Shown here piece after piece: positions 1 to 8,971 of a DNA stretch of 64,000 bases. Numbering within the stretch: the first letter of the stretch is position 1; the number at the start of each line of letters is the position of its first letter. The stretch is from a virus, in the IMG/VR virus record IMGVR_UViG_3300034190_002401, positions 21,459 through 85,458 of that record, one strand, 5' to 3'. The notes beneath the pieces were generated by a model. It saw only the letters and a list, made by a program, of their open reading frames with translations, had not been told where the DNA came from and searched no databases. The position numbers were made by a program, and so were the translations under genes.

Positions 1-3000
1 CTCTTGATGCCGGTGACCTCGACCTCGACTATGTCACCCTCTTCAAATGATTTAGGGCTAGATACCGTCCCTACGTCTAGATACACCTCCCCCTCGTAGT
101 CTACTGTGGCATTCTCTATTCCCTCATCGTCAATCAGAGGTCCTGCGCCTAGCCTGTACGTGATGCTCTTCTTGCCTCTCTTATCGAGAATCCTGAGGTT
201 GACATTCTTGTTGGGTCTGAGTAGAACCCACTTCGGGTGTCTTTTCTCTCCCTTCATGTATGTGCTTTTACCGTCTCTGATGAGTAGGCAGTCATGTTCC
301 TCAAGAAGTGACTTTACCGTGTCTTCCAGACCATCATCGTCAGTCATGCGTGTGTCGTGTGGTCCGGGCACAGTGACGTTGTCGTATCCATCGAACTGTC
401 CCCTGAGTATCTTCAATCTCTCTTGAATAGTCATGTCGGTAACATCGGTGTCATCGTAGTAGGTGATGTCGATGATGTGCAACTCGTCATCTGAGAGTAT
501 ACCGTCCAAGGTGCAGTCCTTCTTTCCGAGATTATTGACACCATCCTTGACCCAATCAGGAATGCTCATTCTTGAGTTATGCTCGTTGTACGCTGATACC
601 TTGTCGTTTAACTTCATGACTACGACCCTCTCTCCCTCATACCACTTGGATACCACCCAAGAGCCAGTGAAACCCCTGAGTTGCTCCATGTCCTTGAAGT
701 TGAATATCCTGTGCATGGGTCGTATCGGTGGTACGAAGTTCGGTGTGTCATCCCCTTTCAGCATCAGTGAGTCTGGGTTGAGAAGGAAGGCTGCGTAGTC
801 CGACGGCTCGCTGGTTGTTATAGAGAAAGGCTGAGTTGCTGGGACAGTACCGTCTGGATAGGACATGAACTGATTAGCACCAGTCATAGAGATGTTCTGG
901 TCATCGAGGTTCTGGACTGCTGATGCAACTTCTCCCCCGAAGTGCCGTTGAATGATTGACATGGGTACTGCGTGCATAGGTTGGGGAGCGGCTGTCGGTC
1001 CTGACGTGAGTTCACCGAAGGTAGCATCGAAGGACTCGGCTGGTTTCCTGAGTCTGTGATTGCTGTGGTCCATAAGTCCTGAATACCCATAGATGTCCAT
1101 GACGGGTGAGCCTTGTACTCCTATAGGGTGCAAATCCCTTGCTCCGAATCCTATGGTCTCACTCTCAATCATAGCAGGTGACGATGACAGGTCGAAGTTG
1201 GGGTCATGCACGAAGAGGTCCTTACTCGCATGTTGGATGTAGTCTGCTCTTCTTTTCAAATCACCACCCTCTGCTTGACCACTTCGTCGTGCTTTGATTG
1301 GTTTATTGGAGAGCAGAGAGCGTCTTTCCTTACCCCTACCTATCTCAGGGGCTGCGAAGTACGTCAGACCTAGATTGTCCTGAACCTCCTTGGGAAGGCT
1401 GTTGACCTGACCCCTGAGTCCTCTTATCTGTGATTCTATGCGCTTTGTGTATCCAAGCCTTTCATCTCTGGAATGTTTGTACTTCTTCTCGTACTCCTCG
1501 TCGGAGAGCGTTTGGTCTCTAGAAGAAGCGAATAATTTACCAGCATGGTCGTGCATGTGTTCTATATCATCGTACCCTAAGAACATCCGTTGGTCCTTTC
1601 CTGCGTATAACTCAGGTGGGTTTGTAGTCATGGAGTTGAGGGACATCAGTACCCTGTGGTCATCCTCGTTGTTCGGGTCGAGTGATGCCTTTATCGAGTC
1701 CAGCACGTTTCCGTAGTGCGCTGAGTGATTACCATCCTCACCCATGCCTAGGTGTTTCACTAGGTCGTCTAGGGTTGTTTTCGAGTCTACTCTGAATCCG
1801 TGCTCTCGCATGTGCTCTGGTAGTCTGTGTAGGCCAGTCCTCTGCAATGGCGTTTCTATTTTATCTAAACCATGCTCCATCACCTTGAGGTTGTTTGTCC
1901 AAGTCTCACCGTTGGGTAGTTCTATCTCCGCTCCCCTCGGTAGGTGCATCAAGACCATGTTGGCATCCCTGAACAGGCCGTCAATCTCCGCATCCAAGTT
2001 GGGGTTGTCAGGGCTGAACGTGCCCTCTGGTTTGAGTTGCCTGAGAACCATCGCCATCTGTTCTATTGCTTTATGATGGGATTGTATCCTACTCATGTGC
2101 TGTCTCATGAGCGTACCTCCCATTCTGTCCTCTAGACCAAAGTGTGTTAGGAACTCCTCAACCGCCTCATCGTCTCCTGTCCTAGCACCGAATGACGGGA
2201 GATTCAACTTGAGGCTGGCTGGTGTCAAACCGAGCATACCAACGGGTCTCCCATCAGTTCCTCTTCCCATCATGGTTGCTATGGAATGAGACCAGAGATG
2301 CTGGAACTTGGAAACTTGGTCTGGGTCTATCTTCTCCTCGTAACTATCCTGCACGTTTTCCCCTGTCGGTAACTCCTCACCCACTCCTATGGTTGATGCT
2401 AGGTTCGTAGCGCCTATGTCTGCCTCTTTCTTGACTGACCTCTTGTACCCCTTGCCGTGCGGTATTCTTGAGTTGGTAGCACCTGAAGAGTACTGAGGTT
2501 TATTGATTCTGTAGTTCTTATTGTACTTCTCCACTAATTCCTCATCTGTCATTCTGGATATGACGTTGACCAGACCGGGTGATAGATGTGACAGGTTTGC
2601 CAGAATCTGGTTCTTCGGGGTTGTACCCTTTATCCCATTAACCTGAGACTGTCCGTACTTAGATAGTATATTTGCTGGGGTGTTGAAGACACCACGCTTG
2701 TGATTGAGGAAAGGTGCAATCATTCCTATGTTGAACTCATTGGGTGTTATGCGCTCACCATCTACCATCCCTAGATGACTCTCACCCTCTGCGTTTGAGA
2801 AGTGCCTGAAAATCATCTCCATCAACGTGTGTGGGTTTCTACCAAGACCACCAGCAGCGAAGGCCGGAGCGAAGAAAGCACCTAGGCCGTAGTGACCTGT
2901 GCTATCGGGAATCCTCAGGTCCTGCATGACCTCGGCCATCTCCGGGTCAATCTCGGACTCATCGAAGTACAGACCTCCATGTAGGAGCATGTCGTTGCGT

Positions 3001-4775
3001 ATGTCCTTGGCATCCTTGCCTAGGTCTCCTTGGGACTTGGCTTTGGCGAGCACCGACATGAGCGTGTCCCTGTCGAGCAGAGGACCTGAGAAGTTGGGAT
3101 AGTGATGGTTGTCATCCTCGCTCATCTCAGTCATGTCCTCGTTGTATCCCAATGCGTAGAGAATCTCCTTCTTGGATAGCCTATCTCCGTGACCTGTCCC
3201 TATTATGTCGTTGATGGACTTGTCATAGTGAGAGGCTATGGCATCCTCCTCGGATGCACCCTTGTTCTTCTTCTGGTATCCCTTGATTGACCTATCACTG
3301 TGCTTCGACAACTTGGGTAGGTGGTTGAACTCCTTGTGTGCCTTGCCGGTCTCCTTGTGGAAATGACCATCCTTGTCAAGGCCGTTCTCATCATTGGCTT
3401 TGACGAACTCCAGACCCAGAGCCTCTCTGAGATTGTTGTGTATGGTATCCCTATGCTCGAAATCGTCATCATGTACTATATCGTGAAGCGCTGCGAAGAA
3501 CTCGTCTTTCTGGTTGTCAGAGAGTTGCTCTTCGTTGTTCTCCTTATGGGGTATGACGTTCTCATTCGTGAAACCATGCTGCCTGCCACCCCAGTTGGAC
3601 ATCGCATTGAGTATGTGCTGTGTTGACCTCTTTATCCTCCCAGCGGATACCGTAGTGCCGTCTGGTAGTTTGATGTCTTGGTTTCCCACCTTGTCCAACC
3701 CATCCTGCATCTTGTTCATTATCGCTGTCCTCTCTCTGGGGGAGAACCACTGTAGTTGGTGTATGAAACCACCAAGACCCAGATTGTATCCGTGGTCGAT
3801 AGTCTCCGCTGGTGGCATCTTGCCTTCCTTGTCTGCTAGTGCGTAGTCGAAGGGTTGCTCCTTGACCTCGGTATCCACGTGCTTGTGATTCCAACTCCTA
3901 GCCCTGTCGTCTGCGTGTAGTTTCCTGAGAGCCAGTTCCTCCTGCGAGTGGAAATGACCTTCTGGTATCTCGTCTGACAGCCCCTCTGCTCTGGCATCTG
4001 CGATAGAGCCTGTCCTCCAAGACCCGTCGTGGTCCACCTCACCAGTCTCAGGGTTGATGCTCTTCCATTCCTCGTCACCACTGAGCCAGCGCTGGTAGTC
4101 CCTCTCGTACACGTCATGCATGGTCTTGAGCGATACGTCCTTCAAACCACCAAGAGGACCGAGACCGTGGAAGTTCCTGACTGTGTTGCCCTCTAGGTCC
4201 AACTTCTGCATTCCCTTGTGGTGTGGGCTGCCCTTCTTCCTGAGCATCTTGTCTTGCGCATGCTCCACAGCCGCTGATATCTTTCCGTGGGTCTTGTGGT
4301 TGGTGAGCGTGGGTAGCATCTGCCTGACCATCAAATCGTCCCTGACTGAGCGCCCTGATGGTAGCATTCTCTTCGATGGGTCGTAGAAACTGCTGAAGGG
4401 GTTGGACTTCGAGTCACCGTAGGGTGCTAGACCAATATCTGCGACCTCAAGGTCGTGATGGTGCGAAGTCCCTCTTCTCTTGACCCTGCCTCTCCAAGGT
4501 TGAGTCTTGGAGAGATGCTGCTGGTTCTGCTCGGCTTGCATGGCTAGGAATTGCTGTTTCGGTATGTATCCTTTACCACTGTAAGTCATTTTTCTGACGA
4601 AGGAGTTGCATATGTTCTCCTTCCAAGTAATGTCATTGGTGAAGCCATCCTGCTCCATCACCGCTTTGGCGATGACGTACTCCTCTATACTCTCATCTAC
4701 GTCTAATCCGTCTAGAATACTAAGCAGGAGTTGTTCTCTTGCCTTCACGAACGTGGATACTGAGTCTTCATACAC
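1..4775 (-). CDS. Giant late-module protein with C-terminal DNA ligase-like domain (partial, 3' end outside window)
   Basis: This is an open frame of about 1591 codons that runs off the left edge. The start is GTG at 4775, with AGGTGGT five bases upstream; the preceding gene ends 10 bases away. The first 1300 or so residues are His-, Asp- and Gly-rich and I recognise no fold in them. From about residue 1360 the pattern of an ATP-dependent DNA ligase appears: a motif I-like KWYEGERVVV, a motif III-like TLDGI followed by QERLKILR, a motif IV/V-like LLIRDGKSTY then PKWVLLRP, and an OB-fold-like tail. The catalytic lysine position of motif I reads Trp, the motif III Glu reads Ile, the motif IV Lys reads Arg and the motif V lysines read Leu and Arg, so ligation activity is unlikely. 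As the last gene of the terminase-portal operon it may be a virion protein using the domain for binding. The ORF is certain; the domain call is an inference. Confidence 0.8.
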   Translation of the reverse strand, partial: MYEDSVSTFVKAREQLLLSILDGLDVDESIEEYVIAKAVMEQDGFTNDITWKENICNSFVRKMTYSGKGYIPKQQFLAMQAEQNQQHLSKTQPWRGRVKRRGTSHHHDLEVADIGLAPYGDSKSNPFSSFYDPSKRMLPSGRSVRDDLMVRQMLPTLTNHKTHGKISAAVEHAQDKMLRKKGSPHHKGMQKLDLEGNTVRNFHGLGPLGGLKDVSLKTMHDVYERDYQRWLSGDEEWKSINPETGEVDHDGSWRTGSIADARAEGLSDEIPEGHFHSQEELALRKLHADDRARSWNHKHVDTEVKEQPFDYALADKEGKMPPAETIDHGYNLGLGGFIHQLQWFSPRERTAIMNKMQDGLDKVGNQDIKLPDGTTVSAGRIKRSTQHILNAMSNWGGRQHGFTNENVIPHKENNEEQLSDNQKDEFFAALHDIVHDDDFEHRDTIHNNLREALGLEFVKANDENGLDKDGHFHKETGKAHKEFNHLPKLSKHSDRSIKGYQKKNKGASEEDAIASHYDKSINDIIGTGHGDRLSKKEILYALGYNEDMTEMSEDDNHHYPNFSGPLLDRDTLMSVLAKAKSQGDLGKDAKDIRNDMLLHGGLYFDESEIDPEMAEVMQDLRIPDSTGHYGLGAFFAPAFAAGGLGRNPHTLMEMIFRHFSNAEGESHLGMVDGERITPNEFNIGMIAPFLNHKRGVFNTPANILSKYGQSQVNGIKGTTPKNQILANLSHLSPGLVNVISRMTDEELVEKYNKNYRINKPQYSSGATNSRIPHGKGYKRSVKKEADIGATNLASTIGVGEELPTGENVQDSYEEKIDPDQVSKFQHLWSHSIATMMGRGTDGRPVGMLGLTPASLKLNLPSFGARTGDDEAVEEFLTHFGLEDRMGGTLMRQHMSRIQSHHKAIEQMAMVLRQLKPEGTFSPDNPNLDAEIDGLFRDANMVLMHLPRGAEIELPNGETWTNNLKVMEHGLDKIETPLQRTGLHRLPEHMREHGFRVDSKTTLDDLVKHLGMGEDGNHSAHYGNVLDSIKASLDPNNEDDHRVLMSLNSMTTNPPELYAGKDQRMFLGYDDIEHMHDHAGKLFASSRDQTLSDEEYEKKYKHSRDERLGYTKRIESQIRGLRGQVNSLPKEVQDNLGLTYFAAPEIGRGKERRSLLSNKPIKARRSGQAEGGDLKRRADYIQHASKDLFVHDPNFDLSSSPAMIESETIGFGARDLHPIGVQGSPVMDIYGYSGLMDHSNHRLRKPAESFDATFGELTSGPTAAPQPMHAVPMSIIQRHFGGEVASAVQNLDDQNISMTGANQFMSYPDGTVPATQPFSITTSEPSDYAAFLLNPDSLMLKGDDTPNFVPPIRPMHRIFNFKDMEQLRGFTGSWVVSKWYEGERVVVMKLNDKVSAYNEHNSRMSIPDWVKDGVNNLGKKDCTLDGILSDDELHIIDITYYDDTDVTDMTIQERLKILRGQFDGYDNVTVPGPHDTRMTDDDGLEDTVKSLLEEHDCLLIRDGKSTYMKGEKRHPKWVLLRPNKNVNLRILDKRGKKSITYRLGAGPLIDDEGIENATVDYEGEVYLDVGTVSSPKSFEEGDIVEVEVTGIK

Positions 4776-4785
4776 ACGTTACCAC

Positions 4786-5253
4786 CTAGTCTCTATCTGG
4801 TTGTTTGTTGTCTGTGGAAACGTCACGGTCTTGGTCTCCGCTTTGATGTGCATTCATCCTCTTTGCAAGTTCTTCGACATTGAAGGAACTGGAAGTTGCA
4901 CCTTTGTTGGCTACGTCCTCCACCTCTAGTAGATGTCCGTTGGTCGAGTACCCTGCGCTCTTAGTCTGCCCACCAGTCTCTGATACGAAATGCATGCCTT
5001 CTGGTTTTGTGGAGAAAGTCTGTTCGTAGTGAGGTTGAGCAGATTTGTTGACTTTACCGTGAACCTTATCGCACTGTGCCTTCTCCTTCGCTGAACACTC
5101 AGAGTATTTCTTGCCAAAGTTCTTCATACAATACTTATCTTTTTCAGCCATGGAAGCCTTCTCTATGGCATCTGCTTTCTTTGCTAAATACTGTGCTTTC
5201 TTCAATAGTGCTTCTGCCTCACTGGAAACTTTTTCATATCTCGGTCTCATCAT
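4786..5253 (-). CDS. Hypothetical helical late protein
   Basis: 155 residues, not recognised. Residues 10-40 are Lys/Ala/Glu-rich and probably form a coiled coil. A Cys-x9-Cys-x7-Cys pattern follows (CMKNFGKKYSECSAKEKAQC region) and the C-terminal half is polar. Two consecutive ATG codons at 5253 and 5250 follow GGAGGT; the second has the more usual spacing. The start overlaps the stop of the preceding gene, so both are on one transcript. It lies between the portal and the giant protein, so a virion or assembly role is plausible but unproven. Confidence 0.75.
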   Translation of the reverse strand: MMRPRYEKVSSEAEALLKKAQYLAKKADAIEKASMAEKDKYCMKNFGKKYSECSAKEKAQCDKVHGKVNKSAQPHYEQTFSTKPEGMHFVSETGGQTKSAGYSTNGHLLEVEDVANKGATSSSFNVEELAKRMNAHQSGDQDRDVSTDNKQPDRD

Positions 5254-5600
5254 AATACCTCCACGTTCTTGGTGCTGTCTGCCAAATCGTGAATGTCATC
5301 CCAAGACATCTGGTGTACGTCTTCGTTGCTCATCACACCAATATCTACTCTTTTGCCTTTCAGTAGAGTAGCCTCTCCCATATCTAGGTCTGCTCTGAAA
5401 TTATCATTTTCTACATCCTCAGAGAGAGGTGTGTTGACTGATATGAAACCTGCTCTCTTGAGTAGGTTTCCGGGTCGTTGAATCATTTTCTTGAGTTCTA
5501 TGTTCTCTTGTTTCAAACTATCGAGAGAACGGTCCATGGACTCCATCTTGTTGATTAGAGCATTCATTAACCGCTCTGTTCCACTCTCTTCGGTTGTCAC
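5250..5600 (-). CDS. Hypothetical coiled-coil late protein
   Basis: 116 residues, not recognised. Residues 10-45 form a heptad-like helix (LINKMESMDRSLDSL continuing into a Lys/Glu stretch), suggesting oligomerisation. The rest is acidic. It overlaps the downstream gene by four bases and starts nine bases after the upstream gene. In tailed viruses small coiled-coil proteins next to the portal are often scaffold or connector parts; here that is only a positional inference. Confidence 0.75.
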   Translation of the reverse strand: MTTEESGTERLMNALINKMESMDRSLDSLKQENIELKKMIQRPGNLLKRAGFISVNTPLSEDVENDNFRADLDMGEATLLKGKRVDIGVMSNEDVHQMSWDDIHDLADSTKNVEVL

Positions 5601-5609
5601 AGTTAATCC

Positions 5610-5966
5610 TCACTCTGGTCTGTATGCTCTTCCGAAAGTACCAGTGTGGGGTCTCATCCTGCTGTTGCTTCGTGCAGAAATGACTGTGCCCGGCAACTGA
5701 CTGTCTCTTTGATTGACATCGAAATTAGTGCCTCTCTCATTGAACTTCATAGGTGCTACACCATTTACGTATTCGGAAAGCGGGTTATCCGCTTTGGTTA
5801 GTTTGACACTTAGGTCCTCGTGCAGGTATCCACCGAACTTCAGCATCTCCTCTAGATGTTGTTTCGCATCATCTGCGTTTCCATTTTCAAAAGCCTTGGT
5901 GAAGGCTTCTGCATGCACGTTTAACTTCCTAGCCATCGGGTCTAACTTCAATAGGTCCATACTCAC
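5610..5966 (-). CDS. Hypothetical late protein next to portal
   Basis: 118 residues, not recognised. The N-terminal two thirds look helical (residues 1-60), followed by a polar, Arg/Asn-rich tail. The start ATG at 5966 lies 35 bases after the portal stop. No metal site, signal peptide or membrane segment is visible. The position suggests a head-connector or virion component. Confidence 0.7.
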   Translation of the reverse strand: MSMDLLKLDPMARKLNVHAEAFTKAFENGNADDAKQHLEEMLKFGGYLHEDLSVKLTKADNPLSEYVNGVAPMKFNERGTNFDVNQRDSQLPGTVISARSNSRMRPHTGTFGRAYRPE

Positions 5967-6001
5967 TCGTGCCCTCCGAAGTGTTGTTCCTTTAATTATC
6001 C

Positions 6002-7750
6002 TTATGCACCACGAGGGCGTTTTGCGTCTGAAATGCCACGTTGTGCTCTCTGAACGGGAGTTTGTTGTGGTCCTCTCTGTTGAACGTTGGAAAACGGTGA
6101 ACCTGCTCCTGCTGTGGCTCTTTGTTCAGGCCTTGCTGGTGGTGCGTTTCTGATACCCATACCTTCACCACCGGGATTTGCTATTCCGGGCGGCATACCC
6201 TGTACTCTCTGCATGACTCCGGGCGGCATTGCCCCTCCCGGTGGCATTCCGGGTGGCATTCCGGGTGGCATTCCGGGTGGCATTCCGGGTGGCATCATAG
6301 GCATACCACCACCTCCGGGTGGCATTCCCTGTCCTTCCATCGGGTCTATCTTCTTGTATACGAAGCGAATGTCCCTCTCTCCTTCTTCGAGTAGTTCGGG
6401 TTTGTAGCCGAGCATCATCATTCGTTGTGCTAGGTTGGCTTCCATCTCGTCTCTCCTGAGTCTGGTTATCTCGTCTTCTTCCTCGTTCGGGTAGAGAGTC
6501 AGTTTCCAGTCGTTGACTCCCATCTCCTTGAGCATACGTGGGAAGAGAACATCGGTGTATACCTTCTGACCATACTCCACAGCCCGATTGGTAACGAGAA
6601 TCTGCATACCCTCGTTGTTGAGACCGCCACTCTTACCGTTGTCAATCATGAAGACTGCTGATACCCCATAGAATGCTGCTATCCTGTTTCTCATTTCGTC
6701 ACGGACAGCGATGTACTGCATCTCCTCAAGGGTGTCCATGAACTTAATCCAATTGACACCCCCTCTTCCACTGGAACTCTCGATACCGACCTTGGGAATG
6801 TAGTGAGGGTCTCTCTCCATCTTCTCATCGACTGTCTTCCAGAAGGATTTCATCGACTCTAGATTGTCGGTCGTGACTGATATGATTCCCTTGGGTGCTC
6901 TTCTTTTCTGATAGGATGTGTACATGTAATTGTCCATCGCTGTGAGTGTCATGGCCTGTCTCCACATCGTGTTGACTGGACTTCTTCCGTAGAGTTTCGA
7001 GGGATTGTACTTGCTGACGTGCAGCACCTCGCCCTTGAGGTAGTACTGACTCTTGCCGCTACCAGCCATGTTGATGTAGTGCACGTCTTCCATCTGCCCA
7101 CCGCAGACTTGGCAGTCACCCTCTTGACCGGGATAGGACACCTCTGTCCTGTGCAATGGGCAGACCTTGTACCTGCCACCTCTGACTCCTCTCTTGTCTG
7201 ATACTATACGCATGAATATGGGGTCGCCACGAATGAGTTCCTTGACTCTGAAGAACTGTATCTCTCCATCATCTGGGTCAACGTAGTACTCCTTCACTAT
7301 AATTAGAAATGCGTCGTCAACGACATTGAGGTCTTTCTCTATCTCATACAGAACATGCATGAAATCTTGCTCCATCGAGTTCTGCTCCTTGAGAAGCCAT
7401 CTTGGGTAGACAATCTCGTCTGGGCTTGGTGGTCTTACCGGACTTTGACATGATGTGCACATCTCTATGTCATGTTGGTATTCCTCGCCGCAGGTGTCAC
7501 ACTTGAATCTGAATCTCTTTTCCCAGAAGTACCCTCTCCTGAATATCTCCTGCTGTAGTTTTGACAGGACTGTTCTGAGAATCAGGTTCTCATGTGATAC
7601 AGCGTACAAGGCTGGGATGGTAATACCCTGTGCCAACACTGGTTCTTGTATACCAGTGGTATACAGGGGCATTTGTGGTTGAGGGGTGGTTCGCCTCTTG
7701 AAGGGGTTCAAAGAGTCTAGGAATCTTCTAACAGGACTCTCATCTGCCAT
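6002..7750 (-). CDS. Portal protein with two internal zinc-binding sites
   Basis: 582 residues. The family forms the dodecameric ring at the capsid vertex through which DNA enters and leaves. Support is the order terminase to portal, the length, and the portal-like core around residues 230-430 (stretches such as VLHVSKYNPSKLYGRSPV, then AFYGVSAVFM and a long helical region). Unusual are two zinc-ribbon-like sites: CDTCG with CTSC at about residues 84-101, and CPLH with CQVCGG at about 197-218. The tail from about 475 is Pro/Gly/Met-rich, including tandem GMPP units encoded by a 12-base repeat. The gene overlaps the preceding one by 11 bases. I am fairly sure of the call from context and sequence feel, without a search. 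Confidence 0.75.
   Translation of the reverse strand: MADESPVRRFLDSLNPFKRRTTPQPQMPLYTTGIQEPVLAQGITIPALYAVSHENLILRTVLSKLQQEIFRRGYFWEKRFRFKCDTCGEEYQHDIEMCTSCQSPVRPPSPDEIVYPRWLLKEQNSMEQDFMHVLYEIEKDLNVVDDAFLIIVKEYYVDPDDGEIQFFRVKELIRGDPIFMRIVSDKRGVRGGRYKVCPLHRTEVSYPGQEGDCQVCGGQMEDVHYINMAGSGKSQYYLKGEVLHVSKYNPSKLYGRSPVNTMWRQAMTLTAMDNYMYTSYQKRRAPKGIISVTTDNLESMKSFWKTVDEKMERDPHYIPKVGIESSSGRGGVNWIKFMDTLEEMQYIAVRDEMRNRIAAFYGVSAVFMIDNGKSGGLNNEGMQILVTNRAVEYGQKVYTDVLFPRMLKEMGVNDWKLTLYPNEEEDEITRLRRDEMEANLAQRMMMLGYKPELLEEGERDIRFVYKKIDPMEGQGMPPGGGGMPMMPPGMPPGMPPGMPPGMPPGGAMPPGVMQRVQGMPPGIANPGGEGMGIRNAPPARPEQRATAGAGSPFSNVQQRGPQQTPVQRAQRGISDAKRPRGA
6231..6294 (-). repeat. 12-base tandem repeat in the portal gene
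   Basis: About five copies of GGCATTCCGGGT (plus-strand reading) encode repeated Gly-Met-Pro-Pro in the portal tail. Such perfect repeats readily change copy number, so the tail length probably varies among relatives. Confidence 0.9.
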
Positions 7751-8888
7751 CTACATCACCCACCTGTTTAGCAGAGTCGTGTAGAGCGTCGTGCTTGAGT
7801 GTTTCCATCTTTTCAAGGACATATTCGGCTTGTTGCCTCTTGGAGGATAGGTATGGTAGCATGTTCTTGAGGATATTAGACACCTCATTGTCCATGCTGA
7901 AGATGAGGCGGTGTTGAGTTGTATGTTGTTTCGAGATTTTTCTATTGAGTTGCAGAGAGCCACCTTGAATCATCTTGTGCAATTGCTCGCAATGCACCTT
8001 GCCTCTTTTTCCCGGTGATATGAAACCCAGTGAGACCTCACCTCGCTCAGAGATTTTGATGAAACCATCCGACTCTAGGAAGTCAGCGGCATATGACCAA
8101 GGATTCTTGATGATGATTCCATCGTCATGCATCTTGACGAATGTGCCCTTCTTAGGACCGCTGATGATATCGTACTCCTCACCGTACATCGAGAGCAACT
8201 TGGACAACTTGCCTGTGGTCATGCTCTTGTGCAAGACCGATTCATCCAGCATTCTCTCCTGTAGTCTCCTGCTGGAAAGAGCACCTTCTAATTGTAGTAT
8301 ATGTGATGCCTTGATTAGTGTGTCCTGCTCCTTCTGTGTCAGACGTTCAGATTGATGTAGAGTGCTTCTCCACATTTTCTTGGCATCGGTTTTGCTCTGC
8401 ATTGCAGTTGCCCAAGCCTGTGATTCATGTTCTCCCCATACATCTGTGAATTGGTCTAGCATCTTCAATGATGAGTCTGCGCTGTCCCATAGATTACAGG
8501 CTTGTATGAGACCGACTCTTCGACTCTCACCGAATCTCCTGAGGCTCTTGAGGTCTCTATCACTAGCACCAAGTTGCTTTATGGTGCTCTCTTTGCCGTT
8601 TGCCCAAGATATTCCTTTGAGTGTGGTCTTCACCTCTAGCGCCTTGAGTGTCCTAACATCGTCAATCAATAGGTCGATGTCGGCCTTTACGTCCTTGTTG
8701 TTTCTCCTCATCTTCCTAAGTCTCAATACGAAATCGGAAGCACTGCAACCCAGATGAGTCTCGAACCAACCGTTGCCTGTATTGGAGAATGCGTATGAGG
8801 GTGTGAACTTCTCCTCTTCCTTCTGTATGGTTTCAGTCTGGAAGTCTATGTCTTCCTTCAGTATTGCACTATACCAGATTGTCTTCAC
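7740..8888 (-). CDS. LAGLIDADG-like protein between terminase and portal
   Basis: 382 residues read from a GTG at 8888. The C-terminal 120 residues match the LAGLIDADG homing endonuclease pattern: a first helix-like WSYAADFLESDGFIKI (about 268-283), a beta region, then the typical end MLPYLSSKRQQAEYVLE (about 342-360). The N-terminal 260 residues are charged, helical and unrecognised. The Asp of the signature motif is kept (ESDG), so nuclease activity is possible; DNA binding for packaging is another option given the position between terminase and portal. It overlaps the portal gene by 11 bases and a possible 30-residue ORF by 20 bases. The start is uncertain because no strong ribosome site precedes GTG. 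Confidence 0.65.
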   Translation of the reverse strand: MKTIWYSAILKEDIDFQTETIQKEEEKFTPSYAFSNTGNGWFETHLGCSASDFVLRLRKMRRNNKDVKADIDLLIDDVRTLKALEVKTTLKGISWANGKESTIKQLGASDRDLKSLRRFGESRRVGLIQACNLWDSADSSLKMLDQFTDVWGEHESQAWATAMQSKTDAKKMWRSTLHQSERLTQKEQDTLIKASHILQLEGALSSRRLQERMLDESVLHKSMTTGKLSKLLSMYGEEYDIISGPKKGTFVKMHDDGIIIKNPWSYAADFLESDGFIKISERGEVSLGFISPGKRGKVHCEQLHKMIQGGSLQLNRKISKQHTTQHRLIFSMDNEVSNILKNMLPYLSSKRQQAEYVLEKMETLKHDALHDSAKQVGDVDGR

Positions 8889-8961
8889 CCCAGTATGTGT
8901 AGAAAACGCCTGTCGTATTGTCTGATATGTTTGTACTGCTGTTACTCTCGTATTTCGCCAT
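8869..8961 (-). CDS. Possible 30-residue protein or leader upstream of the LAGLIDADG-like gene
   Basis: An ATG at 8961 follows GAGGTGAGAGAG, a good ribosome site, and reads 30 polar residues (MAKYESNSST...) before TAG at 8869. It ends inside the start of the next gene in another frame, so it may be a small protein or may couple translation to the following gene, which lacks its own good site. Too short to judge further. Confidence 0.4.
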   Translation of the reverse strand: MAKYESNSSTNISDNTTGVFYTYWGEDNLV

Positions 8962-8971
8962 CTCTCTCACC

